From Thermomonas sp. (GTDB lineage: Bacteria; Pseudomonadota; Gammaproteobacteria; Xanthomonadales; Xanthomonadaceae), in the NCBI GenBank assembly GCA_024711415.1, contig JANJSW010000320.1, forward strand, positions 1 to 16,454: a stretch of 16,454 nucleotides of DNA, written 5' to 3'. The notes beneath the pieces are model-generated. The model ran no database searches. It saw only the letters and a list, made by a program, of their open reading frames with translations, and was not told the origin of the DNA. Both the position numbers and the translations under genes were made by a program. The first letter of the stretch is position 1. Every line of letters begins with the position of its first letter. Of this stretch, positions 1 to 7,302 are shown one piece after another.

Positions 1-190
1 CCACGCCCAGCGACAGCAGCACCCGCAGGGAACCGCTGCCGGCCCGCACGGATGCCCACAGCGGGCCGTTCAGCACAAGTACGAACCAGGCGCTGGCCAG
101 CGCGGCCAGCGCTTCCGTGGACACGCGCGGCCGCCACCAGGGGCCATCGCCGCCGGTGCGCAGGCGCATGTTCCGCAGCAAGTCCGTCAC
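1..190 (-). CDS. N-terminus of a probable EptA-like lipid A phosphoethanolamine transferase (partial)
   Basis: Only the first 63 codons are visible; the gene runs off the left edge. Translation from a GTG at 190 reads MTDLLRNMRLRTG, then WWRPRVSTEALAALASAW and FVLVLNGPLW. A short basic cytoplasmic tail with an RPxxSTEAL stretch followed by a membrane helix (about residues 27-45) resembles the start of EptA/MCR-type enzymes, which are inner-membrane proteins with a periplasmic sulfatase-like domain that add phosphoethanolamine to lipid A. No catalytic residue lies in the window, so the assignment rests on N-terminal resemblance and could be another polytopic membrane protein. The GTG start is chosen because GGAG lies 6 nt upstream; an in-frame ATG at 169 is the alternative. 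It lies downstream of and codirectional with the M13 peptidase gene, separated by 136 bp. Confidence 0.5.
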   Translation of the reverse strand, partial: MTDLLRNMRLRTGGDGPWWRPRVSTEALAALASAWFVLVLNGPLWASVRAGSGSLRVLLSLGV

Positions 191-196
191 GCCGTT

Positions 197-200
197 CTCC
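197..200 (-). promoter_or_regulatory. Shine-Dalgarno GGAG deciding the GTG start at 190
   Basis: On the minus strand GGAG stands 6 nt before the GTG at 190. The in-frame ATG at 169 has no comparable purine stretch at the right distance, so the GTG is preferred. Confidence 0.5.
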
Positions 201-269
201 GCCCGGTGGGTGCAATGGTATTGGCGCGCGACACTAGCACCCGCGCGGCGTCCCGCACAGCCGACGATG

Positions 270-296
270 CCGCCGGATGCATCCGCATTCCGGCGG
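270..296. repeat. Inverted repeat (hairpin) between the M13 gene and the left-edge gene
   Basis: CCGCCGG (270-276) pairs with CCGGCGG (290-296). An inner ATGC/GCAT stem (277-280 with 285-288) extends it to about 11 bp with one bulged T and a four-base loop. It lies 30 nt after the M13 stop codon. No T run follows on the minus strand, so it is not a canonical intrinsic terminator; it could help end or stabilise the M13 transcript. Confidence 0.35.
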
Positions 297-326
297 GATT
301 TATCGGCCAGGACGCGCCGCCGGGTG

Positions 327-2426
327 TTACCAGATCACCACCTGCTGGTCGTCGGCACGCACCATCGCATCGCCCGCCTTGCAGCCGAACGCGCTGGCGA
401 AGGCCGGCAGGTTGGACGGCGCACCGATGGCGCGGAAGTTGGCCGGCGCATGCGGGTCGGTGGTCAGCCGGACCTTCAGCTCTTCCGGAGTGAAGTTGCG
501 GCGCCACACCGTGCCCCAGTTCAGGAAGAAGCGCTGGTCGCGGCTCAGGCCGTCGGCCTTCGGGTCGTCCTTGCCTTCGGTGGCCTTGCGCATGGCGTCA
601 TAGGCGGTGGCCAGGCCGCCCAGGTCGGCGATGTTCTCGCCCAGGGTCAGCTTGCCTTTGACGTGTTGGCCGTTGCCGGCCTCGTAGCCGTTGAACTGCG
701 CGATCAGCTTGTCGGTACGGCTGGAGAAGCCCTTGGCATCCTCCGGGCTCCACCAGTTTTCGAACTTGCCGGTGGCGCCGAAGCGGCTGCCCTGGTCGTC
801 GTAACCGTGGGTCATCTCGTGGCCGATCACCGCGCCGATGCCGCCGTAGTTGATGGCGTCATCCGCCGCCGGGTCGAAGAACGGCGGCTGCAGGATGGCG
901 GCCGGGAACACGATCTCGTTCTGCAGCGGGTTGTAATAGGCGTTGACCGTCTGCGGGCTCATGCCCCACTCGCTCCGGTCCACCGGCTTGCCGATCTTGC
1001 CGAGCTGCCACTGGTAATTGAAGGCGTTGGCCGCCAGCACGTTGCCGATATGGCTGTCGCGGCTGGTGGCCAGCCCGCTCCAGTCGCGCCACTTGTCCGG
1101 GTAGCCGATCTTGGGCGTGAAGCTCGCCCACTTCTCCATCGCCTTGGCCTTGGTGGCATCGCCCATCCAGGCCAGCCCGCCGATCCGCACCTTGAGCGCC
1201 TCCGACAGGTTCTTCACCAGTTCCTGCATGCGCGCCTTGGCTTCCGGCGAGAACGCGACCTTGACGTAGATCTGCCCCAGCGCCTCGCCGGCGCTGCCGT
1301 TGAGGGTGTCGAGCACGCGCTTGCCGCGCTCCTTGATCTCCTTCTGGCCGCGCATGGCCTTGCCGTAGAAGTTGAAGTGCTCATTGGCGAACGCGTCGGC
1401 CAGGTACGGCGAGGCGCCATCCACGGTATGGAAGCGCAGGTAGCCCTGCCACTGCGCCGCAGGCACCTCGGCCAGCATCTTGCTGACCTCCTGGTGGAAG
1501 GCCGGGATCGCCAGCGAAAACATCTTCGGCGCCGCGATGCCCTGGGCCTCGAAGAACTTCGTCCACGGGAAGTTGGGGGTCAACTTGTCAGCATCGGCCG
1601 GGCTGACCGGGTTGTAGTACAGCGAGACGTCGCGCGACATCTCCTCGCTGGACTTGGACACCTTGGCCAGCCGGGTTTCGAACGCCACCACGTCCTTGGC
1701 CTGGCTCGCGGCGTCGGCGGCCGGTACGCCGGACAGCTCCAGCACCTTGGCGACGTGGGCCTGGTAGGCGGCGAGCTTGTCGGCCTTGTCCTTGTCGAAG
1801 TAGTAACCGCGATCCGGCAGGCCCAGGCCGCCCTGGGCGGCGTAGGCGATGTTCATCGACGGGTCGTTGAAGTCCGCTTCGGGGCCGAAGCCGAACAGCA
1901 GGTTCTCGCCCTTGGCCGCGCTGCTGCGCAGGTAATCGGCGATCTTGTCCTGGCTGTCGAGCGCGGCGATCGCGTCCAGCCGCGACTGCAGCGGCGCGAT
2001 CCCCTGCGCATTGATCTTCGCCGCGTCCATGCCGGCGGCCCAGAAATCGCCGACGATCTTGTCGATGCCGCTGGCGTTGGCCTTGGCCGCGGCCTGTTCG
2101 GCCAGCTGGCGCTGCACCGCCTGCGACCGCTCGTCCAGCATTTCGAAGGCACCCCAGCTGGTGCGGTCGCCCGGGATCGCGTTGGCGGCCAGCCACTTGC
2201 CGTTGACGTAGCCGCCGAAGTCGGCGCAGGCGTTCTTGGCCGGATCCAGGTCGCCGGGCAGGAAGCGGTTGACCGGCGGCAGCTTGGATTCATCCAGGGT
2301 GTAGGCGGCCGCATCGGCCTTGGCATCGCCCGCGCCGGCGTTGGCGGCCGGTTCGGCCGGTTTCTGGCAGGCGCCCAGCGCCGTGGCGATGGCGAGGGAC
2401 AGCAGCAGCGACTTCGGGGTATTCAC
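327..2426 (-). CDS. M13 family (neprilysin/PepO-like) zinc metallopeptidase, predicted lipoprotein
   Basis: This 699-residue protein is a zinc endopeptidase of the neprilysin family, expected to cleave short peptides on the periplasmic or outer-membrane side. The GTG at 2426 is chosen as the start: GGAG lies 9 nt upstream, and translation gives a short lipoprotein signal (VNTPKSLLLSLAIATALGAC) whose lipobox L-G-A-C ends in the cysteine to be lipidated. The family signatures are all present: VNAYYNP before the active site (N-A-x-Y substrate-binding motif), the zinc site HEMTH at residues 536-540 and the third ligand in ENIADLGG (E597 onward). The C-terminus ends in VVIW, close to the usual C-R-V-W ending. 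Length is normal for the family. The codirectional M16 operon lies upstream but ends at an intrinsic terminator, so this gene is probably a separate unit or depends on readthrough. Substrate unknown. Confidence 0.94.
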   Translation of the reverse strand: MNTPKSLLLSLAIATALGACQKPAEPAANAGAGDAKADAAAYTLDESKLPPVNRFLPGDLDPAKNACADFGGYVNGKWLAANAIPGDRTSWGAFEMLDERSQAVQRQLAEQAAAKANASGIDKIVGDFWAAGMDAAKINAQGIAPLQSRLDAIAALDSQDKIADYLRSSAAKGENLLFGFGPEADFNDPSMNIAYAAQGGLGLPDRGYYFDKDKADKLAAYQAHVAKVLELSGVPAADAASQAKDVVAFETRLAKVSKSSEEMSRDVSLYYNPVSPADADKLTPNFPWTKFFEAQGIAAPKMFSLAIPAFHQEVSKMLAEVPAAQWQGYLRFHTVDGASPYLADAFANEHFNFYGKAMRGQKEIKERGKRVLDTLNGSAGEALGQIYVKVAFSPEAKARMQELVKNLSEALKVRIGGLAWMGDATKAKAMEKWASFTPKIGYPDKWRDWSGLATSRDSHIGNVLAANAFNYQWQLGKIGKPVDRSEWGMSPQTVNAYYNPLQNEIVFPAAILQPPFFDPAADDAINYGGIGAVIGHEMTHGYDDQGSRFGATGKFENWWSPEDAKGFSSRTDKLIAQFNGYEAGNGQHVKGKLTLGENIADLGGLATAYDAMRKATEGKDDPKADGLSRDQRFFLNWGTVWRRNFTPEELKVRLTTDPHAPANFRAIGAPSNLPAFASAFGCKAGDAMVRADDQQVVIW

Positions 2427-2435
2427 GGCGGGCGG

Positions 2436-2439
2436 CTCC
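2436..2439 (-). promoter_or_regulatory. Shine-Dalgarno GGAG supporting the GTG start of the M13 peptidase
   Basis: GGAG is 9 nt upstream of the GTG at 2426. The frame stays open further upstream, but those codons fall inside the terminator stem, and starting there would place 15 odd residues before the lipoprotein signal. Confidence 0.6.
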
Positions 2440-2454
2440 GGCGAGGCAGGAATG

Positions 2455-2484
2455 AAAAAAAGACGCGGCACCTGGCCGCGTCTT
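2455..2484 (-). terminator. Rho-independent terminator of the M16 peptidase operon
   Basis: Read on the minus strand, AAGACGCGGC (2484-2475), loop CAGGT and GCCGCGTCTT (2469-2460) form a perfect 10-bp stem followed by more T residues to 2455. It begins 67 nt after the stop codon of the second M16 gene. Its end is only 28 nt from the start of the M13 gene. Confidence 0.88.
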
Positions 2485-2551
2485 CGGACTGTATCGGCTG
2501 CCCGTCGCGCGGGAGGGTGCCGGAGGTCATGGCCGCCGGCACCGCCCGCGT

Positions 2552-3946
2552 TCAGGGGGAGAAGCGCGGATCGGTCAGCTTCATCTCGGTGACCGGACCG
2601 TAACCCTTCATCACGTCGCGGATCTTGGCGGCATCGCCGATGGCGACGATCACCAGATCCCCGCTGGCCGGGAACACCGCGCGCGCGGCCGCCACCTGCG
2701 CCGGGGTGGCGGTCGCGACCTGGCCGAGGTAGCCGTCGATGTAGTCGCGGCCGTCGCCGTACAGGGTCAGCCAGGCGATCGCACCGGCCAGCTGCGGCGC
2801 GGTCTCCATGCCCGGCGCGAATTGCCCGGCGATGTAGTTCCGCGCCGACTGCAGGGTGGCGGCGTCCAGCCCGTCCTTGTGCAGGCGGTCGAGGGTGGCG
2901 ATGGCCAAGTCGATCGCGGCCTTGGTGGAGTCGGTCTTGGTGAAGCTGGTGATCTGCGCAGCACCCGGCTGGCGCGGGCGCGGCAGCTGCGCGCTGGCGC
3001 CGTAGGTCAGGCCGGACTTCACCCGCAGCTCGGTATTGAGCATCGAGGTGAAGCGACCGCCGAACGCGGTCTGCACCAGGTCCTGCGCGGCACGGGCCGG
3101 GTCACTGCGCTGGCTGCCGACGTTGCCCAGCGAGAAATAGGTCTGGGTGGCACCGGGCTTGTCGACCAGCAGCACGCGGCGACCGTTTTCCCGGGCCTTC
3201 GCCGCGACCTGCGGCAATGCGCCCTCCGCCTTGGCCCAGCCGCCGAACGCCTGCTTCACCTGCGCGGTGACTGCAGCGGGATCGAAGTCGCCGGCGATGG
3301 AAATGATCAGCCGGTCGCCACCCATCTGCTGGCGACGGAACGCCTGCAGGTCGTCCAGGCTGATGGTGGCGAGGCTGGTCTCGTCGCCCCCGGCAGGACG
3401 CCCATAGGGATGCCCGCGGAACAACCAGCCGCTGGCATACAGGCCGATCAACCGGCGCGGGTCGGAATCCTTGGCGGTCGCGATCCCGTCGATGGCGCGC
3501 TTGCGCAGCTTGTCGAACTCGGCCGGCGCCATCGCCGGACGCAGCAGCGCATCGGCCAGCAGCGACAGCATGAGCCCGGTGTCCTTCGACAGGAACTGCG
3601 CGTTGGCGGTGAGCGCCTCGCTGGAACTGCCGAAGTCGAGGTTGCCGCCGGCGCCATCCACCGCCTGCGCGAACGCCAGCGCATCGCGGCTGCCCGCGCC
3701 CTTGGACAGCATTTCCGCCAGCAGGTCGGCGGTGCCTTCCTTGCCGGCCGGGTCGGCCAGCGCGCCGCCGCGCACCAGCACGCTGGCCGCCACCATCGGC
3801 ACGTCCTTGCGCGGGGTCAGCAGCAGGGTGGCGCCGTTGTCCAGCTGCACGGTCTGGTAGTCCGGCAGCTTGATGTCGGCAGCAGCCGTGGCGCTGCCGA
3901 AGGCGAATGCGGCCAGCGCCGCGAACACGAAACGCAGGCCGCTCAT
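2552..3946 (-). CDS. M16 family peptidase-like protein, non-catalytic partner subunit
   Basis: This 464-residue exported protein has a signal peptide (MSGLRFVFAALAAFAFGSATAAA) and the two-lobed M16B fold. Where a catalytic subunit carries HxxEH it has DLLAE at residues 74-78, so it should not bind the catalytic zinc. It does keep the Arg/Tyr substrate-grip signature RVKSGLTY (R308, Y315). By analogy with mitochondrial processing peptidase and other bacterial M16B pairs, it probably heterodimerises with the protein encoded just upstream and helps hold the substrate in a shared chamber in the periplasm. The start ATG (3946) overlaps the upstream stop as ATGA, and AAGGAGG lies 7 nt before it, so translation is probably coupled and the subunits made in a fixed ratio. 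The partnership is inferred, not shown. Confidence 0.92.
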   Translation of the reverse strand: MSGLRFVFAALAAFAFGSATAAADIKLPDYQTVQLDNGATLLLTPRKDVPMVAASVLVRGGALADPAGKEGTADLLAEMLSKGAGSRDALAFAQAVDGAGGNLDFGSSSEALTANAQFLSKDTGLMLSLLADALLRPAMAPAEFDKLRKRAIDGIATAKDSDPRRLIGLYASGWLFRGHPYGRPAGGDETSLATISLDDLQAFRRQQMGGDRLIISIAGDFDPAAVTAQVKQAFGGWAKAEGALPQVAAKARENGRRVLLVDKPGATQTYFSLGNVGSQRSDPARAAQDLVQTAFGGRFTSMLNTELRVKSGLTYGASAQLPRPRQPGAAQITSFTKTDSTKAAIDLAIATLDRLHKDGLDAATLQSARNYIAGQFAPGMETAPQLAGAIAWLTLYGDGRDYIDGYLGQVATATPAQVAAARAVFPASGDLVIVAIGDAAKIRDVMKGYGPVTEMKLTDPRFSP

Positions 3947-5331
3947 CGTGCGCCCTCCTTGTTGGCCGCGGGCGCGGCGACGGGTTGCAGCAGGCCGGTG
4001 GTGCGGTTCTGCCTGCGCAGGATCCTGGCGGCCAGCGCCTGCACTTGGGCGGCGGTGACGGCTTCGAAGGCGACGGGTTCGTCGAAGGCCTTGCGGTAGT
4101 CGCCTTCGAACACCTCGGCGGTGCCCAGCGCGCGCGCCTTGCCGTTGATGGTGGCCATGCCGCGCCAGAACGCGGACAGCTGCAGGTTGCGGGCCTTGTC
4201 CAACTCGGCGGCGGTCACGCCGTCGCGGGCGATCTTCGCCAGCTCGTCGTCCAGCAGCATCTCGGCCTTCGCCAGATCGCCGCCCGGCGGCAGCATCGCG
4301 TAAACCCACAGCAGGCCGGGGTCGAAGCCGGCTTCGGCGAACGCGCCGGCGCCCACCGCCGCCTGCTCGCGCTCGACCAGCCGCTGGTGCAGGCGCGAGG
4401 AGTCGCCGCGCGCCAGGATGGTGGCCAGCAGTTCCAGCGCCGGATAGTCCTTGCTGCCGGCGCCGATGCCGCTGTGGAAGGCGTAGGCCAGGATCGGCGA
4501 CTGTGCATCGCCGCGCTCCACGGTGATGCGGCGCTCGCCCAGCTGCTCCGGCTCCACCGTGGTGACCGGCGTCGGTTCCGGCTGCCGCGGCAGCGCGGCC
4601 AGGTACCTGTCGGCCAGCGCGAACACCTGCGCCGGCTCGACATCGCCCGCCACCACCAGCACCGCGTTGTTCGGCGCGTAGTAGGTCTTGAAGAACTGCT
4701 TGAGGTCCTCGGTTTTCCAGCGCTCGATGTCGCTGGGCCAGCCGATGGTGGGGATCTGGTAGGGATGCGCGACATAGGCGGTGGCCTGCATCTGCTCCAT
4801 CAGCGTGCCCATGCTGTCGTTGTCGACGCTGGAGCGGCGCTCGCTGTAGACCACGCCGCGCTCGCTCTCCACCACCTTGGGGTCGAACGACAGGTTGGCC
4901 ATGCGGTCGCCCTCGAGGTCGAAGATCGCCTCCAGCGCGCTGGACGGGAACCAGTCGGTGTAGATGGTCAAATCGTTGCTGGTGCTTGCGTTGTTGCTGC
5001 CGCCGGCGGCCTCCATGGTGCGGTCGAACTCGCCCGGCGCGCGGCGCGTCGTGCCGTTGAACATCATGTGTTCGAAGAAGTGCGCCAGGCCGGTGATGCC
5101 GGCGCGCTCGTTGCGGCTGCCGACCTTGTAGAAGGTGTAGTAGTTGGCGTTGGGGATGTCGTGGTCCGGCCAGACGATGATCTTCAGCCCGTTGGCCAGG
5201 GTCTTGCTGGCGATGGCCTCGCTGCCGGGCACGGCGGCCGCGGCCGCGGGCTTGGCAGCCGGCATGGCGGCCGGGACGGAGGAAGCCGCGGTGCCCAGCG
5301 CGAGCGCACAGGCGATGGAAAGCAGACGCAT
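3943..5331 (-). CDS. M16 family zinc metallopeptidase, catalytic subunit
   Basis: This 462-residue insulinase/processing-peptidase family protein is exported by a signal peptide (MRLLSIACALALGTAASSVP) followed by an Ala/Pro-rich linker. The inverted zinc motif HFFEH lies at residues 84-88 in the context GLAHFFEHMMFNGT. The downstream ERGVVYSE segment supplies the third ligand, probably E164, plus the conserved E157. It lacks the Arg/Tyr grip at the place where its partner has one: the aligned stretch reads LVEREQAAVGA. It is the first gene of a two-gene operon and overlaps the next by 4 bp. The start at 5331 has only a weak GGGA ribosome site, but it gives a proper signal peptide. The promoter must lie in the 117-bp divergent region shared with the beta-CASP RNase gene. 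Confidence 0.95.
   Translation of the reverse strand: MRLLSIACALALGTAASSVPAAMPAAKPAAAAAVPGSEAIASKTLANGLKIIVWPDHDIPNANYYTFYKVGSRNERAGITGLAHFFEHMMFNGTTRRAPGEFDRTMEAAGGSNNASTSNDLTIYTDWFPSSALEAIFDLEGDRMANLSFDPKVVESERGVVYSERRSSVDNDSMGTLMEQMQATAYVAHPYQIPTIGWPSDIERWKTEDLKQFFKTYYAPNNAVLVVAGDVEPAQVFALADRYLAALPRQPEPTPVTTVEPEQLGERRITVERGDAQSPILAYAFHSGIGAGSKDYPALELLATILARGDSSRLHQRLVEREQAAVGAGAFAEAGFDPGLLWVYAMLPPGGDLAKAEMLLDDELAKIARDGVTAAELDKARNLQLSAFWRGMATINGKARALGTAEVFEGDYRKAFDEPVAFEAVTAAQVQALAARILRRQNRTTGLLQPVAAPAANKEGAR
3954..3960 (-). promoter_or_regulatory. Strong Shine-Dalgarno AAGGAGG inside the end of the upstream M16 gene
   Basis: A near-perfect anti-16S match 7 nt before the second M16 start, embedded in the last codons of the first gene. 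With the ATGA overlap it points to coupled translation of the two subunits, with additional independent loading for the second. Confidence 0.75.
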
Positions 5332-5352
5332 GGGGGGTTTCCCGATTTGCAG

Positions 5353-5369
5353 GCGGCATACATTGCCGC
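5353..5369. repeat. Inverted repeat GCGGCA-N5-TGCCGC in the divergent promoter region
   Basis: GCGGCA (5353-5358) and TGCCGC (5364-5369) are exact inverted copies around TACAT. It lies 22 bp from the M16 start and could be a hairpin in that gene's leader or an operator half-site pair. No known regulator motif is recognised. Confidence 0.35.
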
Positions 5370-5404
5370 ACCCTCGCGCGCATCGCCATCTGCCGGAAGT
5401 GGGG

Positions 5405-5428
5405 GTTGCCGGGTTAACCTGTGGCAAC
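5405..5428. repeat. Inverted repeat GTTGCC-N12-GGCAAC with a central GTTAAC
   Basis: GTTGCC (5405-5410) and GGCAAC (5423-5428) are exact inverted copies flanking a 12-bp spacer that itself holds the palindrome GTTAAC (5413-5418). It ends 20 bp before the beta-CASP RNase start codon. The two-turn geometry fits a dimeric repressor site, but this is inference from symmetry alone. Confidence 0.35.
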
Positions 5429-5448
5429 GCAACGGGACGGACAAACGC

Positions 5449-6822
5449 ATGCGCGTGCATTTCCACGGAGCAGCCGGTGAAGTCACGGGCTCGATGCATC
5501 TGGTCGAAGCCGCCGGCCGGCGCATCCTGATCGACTGCGGCCTGGTCCAGGGCAGCCCGGAAGCCGACGCCCGCAACTTTGCACCGTTCCCGTTCGACCC
5601 CGCCGACATCGATGCGCTGATCCTGAGCCACGGCCACATCGACCACGTCGGCCGCGTGCCGCGGCTGACCCTGTCCGGCTTCCACGGCCCGATCTACGCG
5701 CAGGCCGCCACCGTCGACCTGCTGCCGATCATGCTGATGGACTCGGCCACGCTGCAGGAAAACGACGCCGAGCGCAGCAACCGCAAGCGCAAGCCGGGCC
5801 AGCCCAAGGCGATGCCGCTGTATACCCGCGAGGACGTGCGCGGCGCGCTCTCGCAGCTGCGCCCCCTGCCGTACGCGACGCGTACCGAACTGTTCCCCGG
5901 CATCGAGGTCGCCTTCCGCGATGCCGGCCACATCCTCGGCTCCAGCATCGTCGAGCTGTGGGCCGACGGCAGGAAGCTGGTGTTCTTCGGCGACCTCGGC
6001 ATGCGCAACGCGCCGATCCTGCGCGACCCCGTGCAGATCGCCGAGGCCGACCTGCTGCTGCTGGAATCCACCTACGGCAACCGCAACCATCGCGAGCGCG
6101 ACGCCACCGTGCGCGAACTGGGCGAGATCTTCGAAGCGGCCTGGCGCGACGGCGGCAACGTGCTGATCCCGGCGTTCGCGGTGGGCCGCACGCAGGAACT
6201 GCTGTACTGGTTCGCCCGCCACTGGGACGACTGGGACATGTCGCGCTGGCGGATCTTCCTCGACAGCCCGATGGCCTCGAAGGTGGTGCAGGTGTACGAC
6301 CGCCACCACGCCCTGTTCGACGCCGAGGCGCGTGAAGTCTGGCGCGGCACACCCAATCCGTTCCGCCTGCCAAACCTGCGCGTCACCGAAACCGCCGAGG
6401 AGTCGATGGCGATCAACCGCATCCACGGCGGCGCGATCATCATCGCCGGCAACGGCATGGCCAGTGGCGGCCGCATCCTCCACCACATGCGCCAATGCCT
6501 GCCCAAGCGGCAGACGCGGATGGTGTTCGTCGGCTTCCAGGCCGAGGGCACCATCGGCCGGCGGCTGGTGGACGGCGCGCGCTGGGTACGCATCCACGGC
6601 TACGACGTGCGCGTGAATGCCCACCGGCACACGGTGGGCGGGCTGTCCGCGCACGCCGACCAGCATGGCCTGCTGGACTGGTACGCCGGTTTCAGCACGC
6701 CGCCGCCGGTGGCGCTGGTGCACGGCGAGGACCTTGCGCGCGAGGCGCTGGCCGGCGAGATCCACGAGGCCCACGGCGTGCAGGCGGTGCTGGCGCGGCC
6801 GGGGATGCAGCTGGACGTCTGA
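5449..6822 (+). CDS. Beta-CASP metallo-beta-lactamase-fold RNase (CPSF73-like)
   Basis: This 457-residue cytoplasmic protein belongs to the metallo-beta-lactamase/beta-CASP nucleases (RNase and CPSF-73-like, as in Thermus TTHA0252), which cut RNA by a two-zinc mechanism. Visible motifs in order are: HGHIDH at 61-66 in ILSHGHIDHVGRVP; the histidine in DAGHILGS (H161); the bridging Asp in FFGDLG (D182); beta-CASP motif A in LLLLESTYG (E206); the GNGMASGGRILHH segment; VGFQAEGTIGRRL; and the terminal histidine in GGLSAHADQ (H402), with a late VHGE. No signal peptide or membrane helix is present, and length is typical. The ribosome site is weak (GGGA about 12 nt upstream), but the start MRVHFHGAAGEVTGS is the characteristic family N-terminus. 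It diverges from the M16 operon and converges on the 139-residue membrane protein with a 20-bp gap and no terminator. Confidence 0.95.
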   Translation: MRVHFHGAAGEVTGSMHLVEAAGRRILIDCGLVQGSPEADARNFAPFPFDPADIDALILSHGHIDHVGRVPRLTLSGFHGPIYAQAATVDLLPIMLMDSATLQENDAERSNRKRKPGQPKAMPLYTREDVRGALSQLRPLPYATRTELFPGIEVAFRDAGHILGSSIVELWADGRKLVFFGDLGMRNAPILRDPVQIAEADLLLLESTYGNRNHRERDATVRELGEIFEAAWRDGGNVLIPAFAVGRTQELLYWFARHWDDWDMSRWRIFLDSPMASKVVQVYDRHHALFDAEAREVWRGTPNPFRLPNLRVTETAEESMAINRIHGGAIIIAGNGMASGGRILHHMRQCLPKRQTRMVFVGFQAEGTIGRRLVDGARWVRIHGYDVRVNAHRHTVGGLSAHADQHGLLDWYAGFSTPPPVALVHGEDLAREALAGEIHEAHGVQAVLARPGMQLDV

Positions 6823-6842
6823 GCGCGCGCGCCGCCGCGACC

Positions 6843-7262
6843 TCAGCGCGGATCGATGACTTCCGGCGTGCCGCGGTCGGCTTCTTCGTCGCTGCGCTCG
6901 CGCGCAGTGCGCGCCAGCGCGACATAACGGGCGCGGAACACATCCAGCTCGCGCTCCTCCAGTTCCTCCAGGTCCAGCAGCGCGTTGTGGGCGCCACGGG
7001 TGGCGCGGATCAGCTCGTCCAGCTTGAGCTGGATCGCCTCGGTATCGCGGTTCTGCGAGTTCTGGATCAGGAATACCATCAGGAAGGTGACGATGGTGGT
7101 GCCGGTGTTGATCACCAGCTGCCAGGTGTCGCTGAAACCGAACAGCGGCCCGGTGAGGATCCAGGCAAGCACCACCAGCACGGCCAGCGCAAACCCAAGC
7201 GGCCGGCCGGCCGCGCGCGAGGCCCACTTGGCCAGGCGGCTGAACAGATGCGACGGCGACAT
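6843..7262 (-). CDS. Small two-helix membrane protein of the low-affinity iron permease family
   Basis: This 139-residue protein has a basic N-terminus and two predicted membrane helices: about residues 22-43 (LGFALAVLVVLAWILTGPLF) and 47-66 (WQLVINTGTTIVTFLMVFLI). The signature LIQNSQNRDTEAIQLKLDELI follows directly, then a charged, probably helical cytoplasmic tail. This pattern is that of the Pfam iron-permease family (PF04120). The name comes from yeast Fet4; transport activity of the short bacterial members is not established, so iron uptake should not be assumed. GAGGAG lies 7 nt before the chosen ATG. It follows rimO by 40 nt on the same strand with no terminator between, so cotranscription is likely. 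It converges on the beta-CASP RNase gene. Confidence 0.85.
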   Translation of the reverse strand: MSPSHLFSRLAKWASRAAGRPLGFALAVLVVLAWILTGPLFGFSDTWQLVINTGTTIVTFLMVFLIQNSQNRDTEAIQLKLDELIRATRGAHNALLDLEELEERELDVFRARYVALARTARERSDEEADRGTPEVIDPR

Positions 7263-7302
7263 CGGGCACTCCTCGGCGGGGACGCCGGGAGTATGCCGCG
7301 GC

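Noticed and set aside
2427..2471. N-terminal extension of the M13 protein by 15 residues
   Set aside because: Those codons are formed by the terminator stem and would push the lipoprotein signal inward. The GTG at 2426 has a proper ribosome site and gives a canonical lipobox protein.
117..2603. An 828-codon open frame on the plus strand, opposite the M13 gene
   Set aside because: It is antisense to a gene with complete M13 signatures, its translation is rich in Arg, Gly, Ala and Val with no domain, and GC-rich third positions routinely create such frames.
5308..5331. Possible lipobox (S-I-A-C) at the start of the M16 catalytic subunit
   Set aside because: Position -3 is Ser and the cysteine is only residue 8, too close to the N-terminus for a lipoprotein signal. 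An ordinary signal peptide fits better.
3907..5448. Upstream in-frame extension of the beta-CASP RNase across the M16 gene
   Set aside because: The extension is antisense to the M16 catalytic subunit and low in complexity. The family's normal N-terminus begins at the ATG at 5449.
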